A stretch of DNA of 64,000 bases, from contig CAWIRE010000003.1 of the NCBI GenBank assembly GCA_963838385.1, forward strand, positions 1 to 64,000, written 5' to 3'. Made by a program: the position numbers and the translations under genes. Positions 55,146 through 63,437 of this stretch are shown here, piece by piece (the first letter of the stretch is position 1; every line of letters begins with the position of its first letter). The notes below the pieces were generated by a model. It was not told the origin of the DNA, did no database searches, and worked only from the letters and a program-made list of their open reading frames with translations. The DNA comes from DAHUYF01 sp963838385. Its GTDB lineage: Bacteria > Pseudomonadota > Alphaproteobacteria > ATCC43930 > CGMCC-115725.

Positions 55146-56697
55146 ATGGCGACAGTGGTGCATAAGGACGGCCCGGCCGCGGGGGAGGCGGCCGGGCCGG
55201 CGCCGCTGCTCGCGGTCGAGGGGCTGAGCAAGCATTTCCCCGGCGTGGTGGCACTCGATGCCGTCGATTTCGATCTGAGGCCCGGCGAGGTCCATGTCCT
55301 CTTCGGCGAGAACGGCGCCGGCAAGTCGACGCTGATCCAGACGCTGGCGGGCGTGCACCGCCCGACCGCCGGCATCATCCGGTGCCGGGGGCGGGCGGTC
55401 GAGCTCGACAGCGTCCATCACGCCCGCCAGCTCGGCATCAGCGCCGTCTTCCAGGAGTTCTCGCTGGTGCCGCAGCTCACGGTCGAGGAGAATTTGTTTC
55501 TCGGCGCCGAGATCGTGGCCGGCGGGCTGCTCAACAAGCGGGCGCTGCACCGCCGGGCGCAGGAGATCCTGGATCGCCTGGGCTTTCCGCTGCGGCCGCG
55601 CCAGCGCGTGCAGTATCTCTCCCGCGCCGAGCAGCAGATGGTGGAGATCGCCAAGGCGTTCCGCGCCGAGCCCGCGGTGCTGATCCTGGACGAGCCGACC
55701 GCGTCGCTCACCGAACGCGAGACGGAGCGGCTCTTCGCGCTCATCGAGCAGGAGAAGCGCAACGGCGTCGGCATCATCTATATCAGCCACCGCATGGACG
55801 AGAACCGGCGCATCGGCGACCGCATCACCGTGCTGCGCGACGGCAAGCGCGTCGCCACGCTCGCCATGGACGAGGCCGATGACGAGCGCCTGCTGCAGCT
55901 CATGACCGGCCGCGTCATCACGCCAGATCTTCCCGCAGATCACCTTCGCGCCGGGGCGGCCCCTGCTCGAGATCGAGCGCCTCGCCACCGCCGACGGCGC
56001 GGTGGCCGAGGTCTCGCTCGAGCTCAGCGCCGGCGAGATCGTCGGGCTTGCCGGCCTCGTCGGCTGCGGCAAGTCCGAGCTCGGCCGCGCCTGCTTCGGC
56101 GCGGCGCCGATTGCCGCCGGGCGCATCCGCTTCGAGGGCGAGGACGTGACCGGCGCCACGCCCGGCACCATGCTCGACCGCGGCCTCTTCTACCTGCCGC
56201 CCGACCGGCGCGAGGAGGGGCTGGTGATGGTGCGCAGCGTGCGCGAGAACGTGGCGCTGTCGGCGCTGTCGCGGCCGCCGCTGTCGCGCTTCGGCGTCAT
56301 CGACCGCGGCGCCGAGCGGCGCAAGGTGCGCGATCTCGCCGACCGGCTCAACCTGCAGCCGCGCGCCATCGAGCGCGACGTGCAGTACTTCTCCGGCGGC
56401 AATCAGCAGAAGGTGATGCTGGCCAAGGGGCTGATGCGGAACATCAAGCTCTTCATCTTCGACGAGCCGACGGTGGGCGTCGATGTCGGGACTCGCGTCG
56501 CCATCTACGCCTTCATCCGCGACCTCTGCCAATCCGGCGCCGGGATCCTGCTTATCTCGTCCGACCTGCCCGAGATCCTGCATCTCACCAACCGCGCCTA
56601 TGTGATGTATCGCGGCCGCGTCCAGGCGCATCTGGCCGGCGCCGAGATCACGCAGGACCGCGTGCTGGCGCATTTCTTCGAGCGCGGAGCGGCGTGA
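55146..56697 (+). CDS. Ribose-type (RbsA-like) ABC transporter ATPase (apparent frame break)
   Basis: A double ATPase. The first domain has Walker A GENGAGKST, LSRAEQQMVEIAKA and ILDEPTASLT. The frame breaks near 55919 (ACGCCAGATC): one extra base. The second domain resumes as QIFPQITFAPGRPLLEIERL and has GLVGCGKSELGR, FSGGNQQKVMLAKG and FDEPTVGVDVG, ending at 56697. The first signature (LSRAEQQ) is the usual degenerate form. The total length, about 516 residues, fits RbsA. It starts 17 bases after the receptor gene. Its stop overlaps the permease start by one base. Confidence 0.9.
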
Positions 56698-57701
56698 TGA
56701 GCGACGCCACGTCCCGCGCCGCAGGCGTCTGGCGCCATGCCGTGCTGCGCATCGGCGTGCTGCCGCTGCTGCTGCTGCTGGCGGTCATCGTCTTCGCCCT
56801 GCTGTCGCCCAACTTCCTCACCAGCCAGAACCTGCTCAACGTCGCCCGGCAGTCGACCTTCCTCGCCATGGTGGCGATGGGGCAGATGCTGGCGCTGCTC
56901 ACCGGCGGCTTCGACCTCTCCGTCGGCAAGACGCTCGCCATCACCTCGGTGGTGGGCGCGCTGGTCATGGCCGGCAGCAAGGGGATCGTCCCCGGCGCGG
57001 CGGTTCCGATCGCGCTCGGCATGCTGGCCGGCGTGGCCGCCGGCACGCTGGTAGGCGTGGTCAACGGCATCGGCGTCGCGCTCTTCGACATCTCGCCCTT
57101 CATGATGACGCTCGGCACCGCCTCGATCAGCTTCGGCATCGCGCTGACGCTCACCAGCGGCGTGCCGGTCTACGGCATGCCCGACGCGTTCGGCAACGTC
57201 TTCGGCTTCGGCCGGCTGTTCGGCATCCCGGCGCCGGTCTACGTCACGGCGCTGCTCTACCTGATGCTCTACGTCATCCTGAGCTGGACGCCGATGGGCC
57301 GCTATTTCTACGCCATCGGCGGCAATTTCAAGGCCTCGATGCTGTCGGGCATCAACACGCGCTTCTACCTCTTCATGGCCTATGTGCTGTGCGGCTTCCT
57401 GGCCGCGGTCGCCGGCATCATCCTCACCGCGCGGCTGGAGACCGGCGAGGCGAATATCGGCGCCTCGATGCCGCTCGATTCCATCGCCGCCTGCGTCATC
57501 GGCGGCGTCAGCCTGCGCGGCGGCGTCGGCCGGGTGGGCAGCGTCGTGCTCGGCGCCGTCTTCATCGGCCTGATCCAGAACGGCATGGACCTTGCACGGA
57601 TCGAATCCTACCTGCAGGAGGTGGTGATCGGCGTGCTGCTGATCCTGGCGGTGATCGCCGACCGATTGCGCTATCGTCTGCTGCTCGAGCTCAAGGACTG
57701 A
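56697..57701 (+). CDS. Ribose-type (RbsC-like) ABC transporter permease
   Basis: A 334-residue inner-membrane protein with about ten hydrophobic segments. It has the family motifs FLTSQNLLNVARQSTFLAMVAMGQMLALLTGGFDLSVG, GRYFYAIGGNFKASMLSGINT and the loop GGVSLRGGVGRVGSVVLGA. It forms the channel for the receptor at 54037 and the ATPase at 55146. pxpA follows 22 bases downstream, so transporter and enzymes are probably one operon. Confidence 0.94.
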   Translation: MSDATSRAAGVWRHAVLRIGVLPLLLLLAVIVFALLSPNFLTSQNLLNVARQSTFLAMVAMGQMLALLTGGFDLSVGKTLAITSVVGALVMAGSKGIVPGAAVPIALGMLAGVAAGTLVGVVNGIGVALFDISPFMMTLGTASISFGIALTLTSGVPVYGMPDAFGNVFGFGRLFGIPAPVYVTALLYLMLYVILSWTPMGRYFYAIGGNFKASMLSGINTRFYLFMAYVLCGFLAAVAGIILTARLETGEANIGASMPLDSIAACVIGGVSLRGGVGRVGSVVLGAVFIGLIQNGMDLARIESYLQEVVIGVLLILAVIADRLRYRLLLELKD

Positions 57702-57723
57702 ACCCGACGAGGAGAACACCGCC

Positions 57724-58470
57724 ATGCCGGCACGGGAGAATTCAAGGCGGCTCGCCATCAATTGCGACATGGGCGAGAGCTTCGGCCTCTACAAGATGGG
57801 CGATGACGAGGGCATGATGCCCTACATCACTATCGCCAATGTCGCCTGCGGCTTCCACGCCTCCGACCCGACGGTGATGGCGCGCACGGTGCGGCTGGCC
57901 AAGCAGCACGGCGTCAAGGTCGGGGCCCATCCCTCGCTGCCGGACCTGCAGGGGTTCGGCCGGCGCGAGATGAAGATGCAGCCCGAGGAGCTCACCAATG
58001 CCATCGTCTACCAGGTGGGGGCGCTGAAGGGTTTCCTCGACCGCGAAGGCATGGCGCTCTTCCACATCAAGCCGCATGGCTCGCTCTACGGCATGGCGGC
58101 GCGCTCGCCCGAGGTGGCGCAGGCGGTGGCCGACGCCGCCAAGGTATTCAGCGTGCCGGTGCTCGGCATGGCCGGGACCCAGCACGAGAAGGTCTATACC
58201 GCCGCCGGGCTGGAATTCATCTCCGAGTACTACGCCGACCTCGACTATGCCGATGACGGCGCGCTCATCATCACCCGCGAGCACCACGCCGTCGATCCGG
58301 CGCGCGCCGCCGAGCGGGCGCGCCGCGCAGTGGCCGAAGGCAAGGCGGAATCGATCAACGGCAAGCCGGTGCCGGTGCGCGCCGATTGCATCTGTGTCCA
58401 TTCCGATACGCCCAATGCCGTGGCGGTGGCGCGCGCGGTGAAGGAAGCGCTCGCCGACGAGCTCGGCTGA
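57724..58470 (+). CDS. pxpA: LamB/YcsF family 5-oxoprolinase subunit A
   Basis: A 248-residue protein of the LamB/YcsF family, the A subunit of bacterial 5-oxoprolinase. INCDMGESFGLYKMGDDEGMMPYITIANVACGFHASDPTVMARTVRLAKQHGVKVGAHPSLPDLQGFGRR is a textbook start, and IKPHGSLYGMAAR contains the conserved histidine. GAGGAGAA precedes the ATG. It is the first enzyme after the ribose-type importer. The B and C subunits lie further downstream (60127, 60995), separated by two biotin genes. Confidence 0.95.
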   Translation: MPARENSRRLAINCDMGESFGLYKMGDDEGMMPYITIANVACGFHASDPTVMARTVRLAKQHGVKVGAHPSLPDLQGFGRREMKMQPEELTNAIVYQVGALKGFLDREGMALFHIKPHGSLYGMAARSPEVAQAVADAAKVFSVPVLGMAGTQHEKVYTAAGLEFISEYYADLDYADDGALIITREHHAVDPARAAERARRAVAEGKAESINGKPVPVRADCICVHSDTPNAVAVARAVKEALADELG

Positions 58471-58493
58471 AGCCAGCAGCACAGGAGCCCAGA

Positions 58494-58739
58494 ATGGCGC
58501 AGCATCAGGTGATCAGCCCGCTTCCCGGCATCTTCTACCGGCGCCCGTCGCCGGACGCGCCGCCCTACAAGCAGGACGGCGATCCGGTGAAGGCGGGCGA
58601 CATCATCGGCCTGGTCGAGGTGATGAAGCAGTTCACCGAGATCCATGCCGATGTCGACGGCAAGGTGGTGCGGTTCCTGGTCGAGAACGAGGCGCCGGTG
58701 GAGCCCGAGGAACCGTTGCTGCTGATCGAGACCGCCTGA
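58494..58739 (+). CDS. Biotin carboxyl carrier (biotinyl) domain protein
   Basis: An 81-residue biotin carrier: ISPLPGIFYRRPSPDAPPYKQDGDPVKAGDIIGLVEVMKQFTEIHADVDGKVVRFLVENEAPVE. The biotinylated lysine is in EVMKQ; the pattern PLPGIFYRRP resembles AccB C-terminal domains without the N-terminal part. It would carry carboxybiotin between the carboxylase encoded next and the PxpB/PxpC-like transferase. An ACAGGAG precedes the ATG. Confidence 0.93.
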   Translation: MAQHQVISPLPGIFYRRPSPDAPPYKQDGDPVKAGDIIGLVEVMKQFTEIHADVDGKVVRFLVENEAPVEPEEPLLLIETA

Positions 58740-58747
58740 CGCCGCCC

Positions 58748-60124
58748 ATGTTCGACAAGCTGCTGGTGGCCAATCGCGGCGAGATCGCCGTGCGCATCAT
58801 TCAGGCGGCGCGCGAGCTCGGCCTCGCGACCGTCGCCGTCCACAGCGAGGCCGACCGCGACAGCCTCGCCGTGCGGCTCGCCGACGAGGCGGTGGCCATC
58901 GGTCCCGCACCCGCGAGCAAGAGCTATCTCAACGGCGCGGCGATCATCGATGCGGCGCGGCGCAGCGGCGCCGGCGCGATCCATCCCGGCTACGGCTTCC
59001 TGTCGGAGAACGCGGGCTTCGCTGCCGCGGTCGAGGCGGCCGGGCTGGTCTTCGTCGGCCCCCGGCCCGAGACCATCGCCCGCATGGGCGACAAGGCGGC
59101 GGCGCGCCAGGCCGCGCTGGAGGCCGGCGTGCCCGTCGTCCCCGGCAGCCCCGGCGAGCTCGCCGATCCCGCCGCGGCGCGCGCGGCGGCGCGCCAGATC
59201 GGCTACCCGGTGATGATCAAAGCCGCGGCCGGGGGCGGCGGCCGCGGCATCCGCGTGGTCGAGACCGAGGCGGCGCTGGAGACGCAATTCGCCACCGCCG
59301 CGGCCGAGGCCAAGGCCGCCTTCGGCAGCGGCGCGCTCTATCTCGAGCGCTTCCTGCGGCGCGCGCGGCATCTCGAGGTGCAGGTGCTGGGCGATGGCGA
59401 GCGCGTCGTCCATTGCTTCGAGCGCGAATGCTCGCTGCAGCGCCGCCGCCAGAAGATCTGGGAGGAGGCGCCGTCGCCGGCGATCTCGGCGGAAACCCGC
59501 GCGGCGCTCTGCGCCTCGGCGCTGCGGCTGGCCGAGGCGGCGCGCTATCGCGGCGCCGGCACGCTCGAATATCTCTACGACGACGAGAGCGGCGAGTTCT
59601 TCTTCATCGAGATGAACACCCGCATCCAGGTCGAGCATCCCGTCACCGAGCTGGTCACCGGCATCGACCTGGTGCGCGAGATGATCGAGATCGCCCAGGG
59701 AAGGGAGCTGCGCCTGAAGCAGGGCGACATCGCGCTGCGCGGCGCCGCCATCGAGGTGCGCATCAACGCCGAGGATCCCGAGCGGGGATTCCGGCCGTCG
59801 CCCGGCCATATCGGGGCGCTGACCTTCCCCACCGGCCCGGGCGTGCGCATCGATACGCTGCTTTATCCCGGCTATGTCGTGCCGCCCTATTACGATTCGC
59901 TGCTTGCCAAGCTCATCGTCCACGCCGAGGATCGCGAGCGCGCGCTGGCGCGGCTGCGGCGCGCCCTGGACGAGCTCGAGATCGCGGGCGTCGTCACCAC
60001 CGCGGCATTGCATCGCCGGCTCGCGCGATCGGCCGAGGTCGCGGCGGCAAGGGTCGACACGGGGTTCATCGAGCGCCTCTTGGCGCAGGCGCCGCCGCCG
60101 AGCGGCGAGATCCGGAGGGGATGA
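58748..60124 (+). CDS. Biotin carboxylase
   Basis: A 458-residue AccC-like enzyme that carboxylates biotin using ATP and bicarbonate. KLLVANRGEIAVRIIQAARELG, GAIHPGYGFLSENAGFA, the ATP loop AAAGGGGRGIRV, ECSLQRRRQKIWEEAPSP, and EMNTRIQVEHPVTE with the catalytic Arg are all present. It is a second, cluster-linked copy distinct from the fatty-acid AccC expected elsewhere. It lies eight bases after the carrier gene and just before pxpB. Confidence 0.95.
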   Translation: MFDKLLVANRGEIAVRIIQAARELGLATVAVHSEADRDSLAVRLADEAVAIGPAPASKSYLNGAAIIDAARRSGAGAIHPGYGFLSENAGFAAAVEAAGLVFVGPRPETIARMGDKAAARQAALEAGVPVVPGSPGELADPAAARAAARQIGYPVMIKAAAGGGGRGIRVVETEAALETQFATAAAEAKAAFGSGALYLERFLRRARHLEVQVLGDGERVVHCFERECSLQRRRQKIWEEAPSPAISAETRAALCASALRLAEAARYRGAGTLEYLYDDESGEFFFIEMNTRIQVEHPVTELVTGIDLVREMIEIAQGRELRLKQGDIALRGAAIEVRINAEDPERGFRPSPGHIGALTFPTGPGVRIDTLLYPGYVVPPYYDSLLAKLIVHAEDRERALARLRRALDELEIAGVVTTAALHRRLARSAEVAAARVDTGFIERLLAQAPPPSGEIRRG

Positions 60125-60126
60125 TC

Positions 60127-61005
60127 ATGAGCGCGGTGCGATATTCCTTCGGCGGGGACGAGCACGTCTTCGTCGAGCTCAGCGAGGAGATGTCGCTGGA
60201 GGCCTTCTTCAAGGGCATGGCGATCTGCGGCGAGCTGCAGCGCCGCGCGGTGCCGGGGGTGAGCGAGATCTGCCCGGCCAACGCCTCCTATCTCATCCGC
60301 TTCGATCCCGACGTGATCCGCCCCGAGGCGATGCTGCAGCGCCTCAAGGAGATCGAGGCGGCGGTGGGCTCGGCCGATCTCGAGCTCAAGACGCGCATCG
60401 TCGAGATCCCGGTGCTCTACAACGATCCCTGGACGCGCGAGACGCTGATGCGCTTCCGCGAGCGCCACCAGGACCCCGGCAGCACCGACATCGAATATGC
60501 CGCGCGCATCAACGGCTACGGCTCGGTCGACGATTTCATCGCCGCCCATTCCGGCGCGCCCTGGTTCGTCTCGATGGTGGGGTTCGTCGCGGGCCTGCCC
60601 TTCCTCTTCCAGATGGTCGATCGCGACAAGCAGATCGAGGTGCCGAAATATCTGCGGCCGCGCACCGACACGCCGAAGCTCACGGTCGGCCATGGCGGCT
60701 GCTTCGGCTGCATCTATTCCGTGCGCGGCGCCGGCGGCTACCAGATGTTCGGCATCACCCCGGCGCCGATCTACGATCCCGCGCAGAAGCTGCCCTATCT
60801 CCGGGACTTCATGGTGTTCTTCCGGCCCGGCGACATCGTCAAGTGGAAGCCGATCACGCGCGAGGAATACGACCGCGACATCGCCGCGGTCGAGGCCGGC
60901 ACCTTCACGCTCGCCATGCGGCCGGTGAGCTTCTCGCTCAAGGCGTTTCTCGGCGATCCCAAGGGATACAGCCGCCAGCTGATGGAGGCCCTCCATGGCC
61001 ATTGA
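60127..61005 (+). CDS. pxpB: 5-oxoprolinase subunit B (KipI/AHS1 family)
   Basis: A 292-residue KipI-like protein with FVELSEEMSLEAFFKGMAICGEL, EICPANASYLIRFDPDVI, EIPVLYND, and GHGGCFGCIYSVRGAGGYQMFGITPAPIYDP, which holds the conserved pocket. The same domain is part of the carboxyltransferase of urea carboxylase. ATG 60127 is preferred over 60121, because GGAGGGG then has correct spacing. It overlaps pxpC by 11 bases. Confidence 0.94.
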   Translation: MSAVRYSFGGDEHVFVELSEEMSLEAFFKGMAICGELQRRAVPGVSEICPANASYLIRFDPDVIRPEAMLQRLKEIEAAVGSADLELKTRIVEIPVLYNDPWTRETLMRFRERHQDPGSTDIEYAARINGYGSVDDFIAAHSGAPWFVSMVGFVAGLPFLFQMVDRDKQIEVPKYLRPRTDTPKLTVGHGGCFGCIYSVRGAGGYQMFGITPAPIYDPAQKLPYLRDFMVFFRPGDIVKWKPITREEYDRDIAAVEAGTFTLAMRPVSFSLKAFLGDPKGYSRQLMEALHGH

Positions 61006-61969
61006 GGTGTTGAAGCCGGGCCTTGCCACCACGGTGCAGGATGCCGGCCGGCCGGGCTATTACCATCTCGGCATTCCGCTGTCCGGCGCGCTCGACCAGT
61101 ACGCGCTTCGCATGGCCAATCTGCTCGTCGGCAATGACGAGGGCGCGGCGGCGCTGGAGGCGGCGCTGCTCGGGCCCGAGCTGGTCTTCCGCAAGCCCGC
61201 GATCGTCGCCATCACCGGCGGCGAGGCGCAGCCGCGGCTCAACGGCGCGCCGGCGCCGCGCAACGCCGCCTTTGCCGTCAAGGCCGACGACCGCCTCGCC
61301 TTCGACTACATGAAGCTCGGCGCGCGGCTCTACATCGCGGTGGCCGGCGGCATCGCCGTGCCGGCGGTGCTCGGCAGCCGCTCGACCTACGGGCTCGGCG
61401 CGCTCGGCGGCTTTGCCGGGCGCAAGCTCGCGCCGGGCGACGTGCTGCCGCTGGGCGAGGCGCCGGCAGCGCGTCCCGGCCGGACCGTGCCGGCGGCGCT
61501 GGTCGGGTCTTATCCCAAGGCGCTCGAGCTGCGCGTCGTCGCCGGGCTCTACTTCCACCGGCTGACGGAGGATTCGGCGGCCACCTTCTTCGCGGATGTC
61601 TGGACGGTGGCGCCCGAGGCCGACCGCATCGGCTATCGCTTCCGCAAGGGCCGCGCGCTGGCCTTCCGCCCGCGCCAGCAGCCCTTCGGCGCGGGATCCG
61701 ATCCGTCCAACATCGTCGATGCCGGCTATCCCTACGGCTCGATCCAGGTGCCGGGCGGCGTCGAGCCGATCATCCTCCACCGCGACGCCGTCTCCGGCGG
61801 CGGCTACGCCATGATCGGCACCGTCATCAGCGCCGATATGGACCGCATCGCGCAGATGCAGCCCAACAACACCGCGCGCTTCGTCCGGGTCGAGATGGCG
61901 GAGGCGCTCGCGGCCCGCGCCGAGTACAAGGCCCGCCTGGACCGGCTGCGCGCGGCGCTGGCCTCCTGA
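60995..61969 (+). CDS. pxpC: 5-oxoprolinase subunit C (KipA/AHS2 family)
   Basis: A 324-residue KipA-like protein: VLKPGLATTVQDAGRPGYYHLGIPLSGALDQYALRMANLLVGND, the family start, and later FRPRQQPFGAGSDPSNIVDAGYPYGSIQVPGGVEPIILHRDAVSGGGYAMIGTVI. With PxpB it forms the catalytic core of either 5-oxoprolinase or, with the biotin proteins, a carboxyltransferase. It overlaps pxpB. Confidence 0.95.
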   Translation: MAIEVLKPGLATTVQDAGRPGYYHLGIPLSGALDQYALRMANLLVGNDEGAAALEAALLGPELVFRKPAIVAITGGEAQPRLNGAPAPRNAAFAVKADDRLAFDYMKLGARLYIAVAGGIAVPAVLGSRSTYGLGALGGFAGRKLAPGDVLPLGEAPAARPGRTVPAALVGSYPKALELRVVAGLYFHRLTEDSAATFFADVWTVAPEADRIGYRFRKGRALAFRPRQQPFGAGSDPSNIVDAGYPYGSIQVPGGVEPIILHRDAVSGGGYAMIGTVISADMDRIAQMQPNNTARFVRVEMAEALAARAEYKARLDRLRAALAS

Positions 61970-62057
61970 GGGGGAGGCCGTTCTCTCCCGCCCTGGCTTG
62001 CCGCCCCGGCTGGTGGTAAAAGTTCTGGCGACACCCGGGTCTTCAGAGGGGCGGCCC

Positions 62058-62585
62058 ATGTCCGACCTGTCATGCCACCACGGTGCTTGCGGCGGGCTGG
62101 TGGGCCGCCGCAACGTCCTCGCGGGCCTTGCCGGTGCGCTGCTGGGCGCCGCGGCGCCGCGCCTGGCGCTGGCCGCCGGCGGCACCGACACGCTGCTGCT
62201 GAGCTGCATGGATTACCGCCTCATGGACAAGATCGCCGCCTTCATGGACGGGCGCGGCCTCGCCGCCAATTACGACCATGTCGTGCTCGCGGGCGCGTCG
62301 ATCGGCGTCGCGACCGATGCCGAGCCTGACTGGCGCCGCACCTTCTGGGAGCATCTCCGGCTGGCGCGCCAGCTGCATGGCGTCACCCGGCTGATGGTGA
62401 TCGACCACCGCGATTGCGGCGCCTACAAGCTCATTCTGAAGAAGGAGCTGACCGGCGAGGCCGAATTCGCGGCGCACGAGCGGATGCTGCGTCGCCTGCG
62501 CCGGGACGTGGCCGCCAGATATCACGGGCTCAAGACCGAGCTGCTGTTCATGGAGCTCGACGGCAGCACCCGCGCCGTCGCCTGA
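62058..62585 (+). CDS. Exported beta-carbonic-anhydrase-like protein
   Basis: A 175-residue protein. A Tat-like signal (GRRNVLAGLAGALLGAAAPRLALA, about residues 15-39) precedes a beta-carbonic-anhydrase core with the zinc and active-site pattern CMDYR and HRDC. It would hydrate CO2 in the periplasm. It lies 88 bases after pxpC on the same strand, so may be co-transcribed with a bicarbonate-using enzyme set. The short length and lack of the full C-terminal part make activity uncertain. A terminator follows at 62600. Confidence 0.85.
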   Translation: MSDLSCHHGACGGLVGRRNVLAGLAGALLGAAAPRLALAAGGTDTLLLSCMDYRLMDKIAAFMDGRGLAANYDHVVLAGASIGVATDAEPDWRRTFWEHLRLARQLHGVTRLMVIDHRDCGAYKLILKKELTGEAEFAAHERMLRRLRRDVAARYHGLKTELLFMELDGSTRAVA

Positions 62586-62599
62586 GCCGCCGCAGCAGA

Positions 62600-62626
62600 A
62601 AAGCGGCAGCAACCTGCTGCCGCTTT
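62600..62626. terminator. Bidirectional terminator between the carbonic-anhydrase and lptB genes
   Basis: AAAGCGGCAGC-AACCT-GCTGCCGCTTT is an 11-base-pair perfect stem with an A-run on one side and a T-run on the other, placed 15 bases after the carbonic-anhydrase stop and 26 bases after the lptB stop in the opposite direction. Confidence 0.85.
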
Positions 62627-62651
62627 CCCTCCACCCCCCGCAACGAACTCT

Positions 62652-63437
62652 TCAGAGGCTGAACTTGTCGCCGAGATAGACGCGGCGCACATCGGCGTCG
62701 GCGACGATCTCGGTGGGCACGCCCTCCATCAGCACGCGGCCGTCATGCAGCACATAGGCGCGGTCGACGATCTCCAGCGCCTCGCGGACATTGTGGTCGG
62801 TGATGAGCACGCCGATGCCGCGATCCCTGAGATGCGCCACGAGCTTGCGGATCTCGCCCACCGCGATCGGATCGATGCCGGCGAGCGGCTCGTCGAGCAG
62901 CATGAAATGCGGCTGGGTGGCGAGCGCGCGCGCGATCTCCACGCGGCGGCGCTCGCCGCCGGAGAGCGCCATCGCCGGCGCGCGCCGCAGGTGCGTGATC
63001 GAGAATTCCGCCAGCAGCTCGTCGATGGCGGCCTCGCGCACCTCGCGCACGGGCTCGTTGACCTCGAGCACGGCGCGCAGGTTCTGCTCGACGGTGAGCC
63101 CGCGGAAGATCGACGCCTCCTGCGGCAGATAGCCGATGCCGAGCCGCGCGCGGCGGTACATCGGCAGGTCGGTGATGTCGTGGCCGTCGAGCGTGATGGT
63201 GCCGAAATCCGGCGCGATGAGGCCGGTGATGATGTAGAAGCAGGTGGTCTTGCCGGCGCCGTTCGGGCCCAGCAGCCCCACCGCCTCGCCGCGCTGCACC
63301 GAGACGTTGACGTTGCGCAGCACCGGCCGCTTCTTGAAGCTCTTGCCGAGATTGTCGGCCACCAGGCCGCGATTGTCGGCGACCAGCCGCGGGCCCGACC
63401 GGGCGGGTTCTTCCGGCGCGGGCGCGTCTTGCGTCAT
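62652..63437 (-). CDS. lptB: LPS export ABC transporter ATPase
   Basis: A 261-residue ATPase of the Lpt machine. GPNGAGKTTCFYIITGL (Walker A), IGYLPQEASIFRGLTVEQNL (LptB hallmark), LSGGERRRVEIARAL, FMLLDEPLAGIDP and ITDHNVREAL are all present. Residues of about 1-22 are a low-complexity extension. The ATG overlaps the lptA stop (ATGA). In most relatives rpoN follows; here a 10-kb block of opposite-strand genes intervenes. Confidence 0.96.
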   Translation of the reverse strand: MTQDAPAPEEPARSGPRLVADNRGLVADNLGKSFKKRPVLRNVNVSVQRGEAVGLLGPNGAGKTTCFYIITGLIAPDFGTITLDGHDITDLPMYRRARLGIGYLPQEASIFRGLTVEQNLRAVLEVNEPVREVREAAIDELLAEFSITHLRRAPAMALSGGERRRVEIARALATQPHFMLLDEPLAGIDPIAVGEIRKLVAHLRDRGIGVLITDHNVREALEIVDRAYVLHDGRVLMEGVPTEIVADADVRRVYLGDKFSL

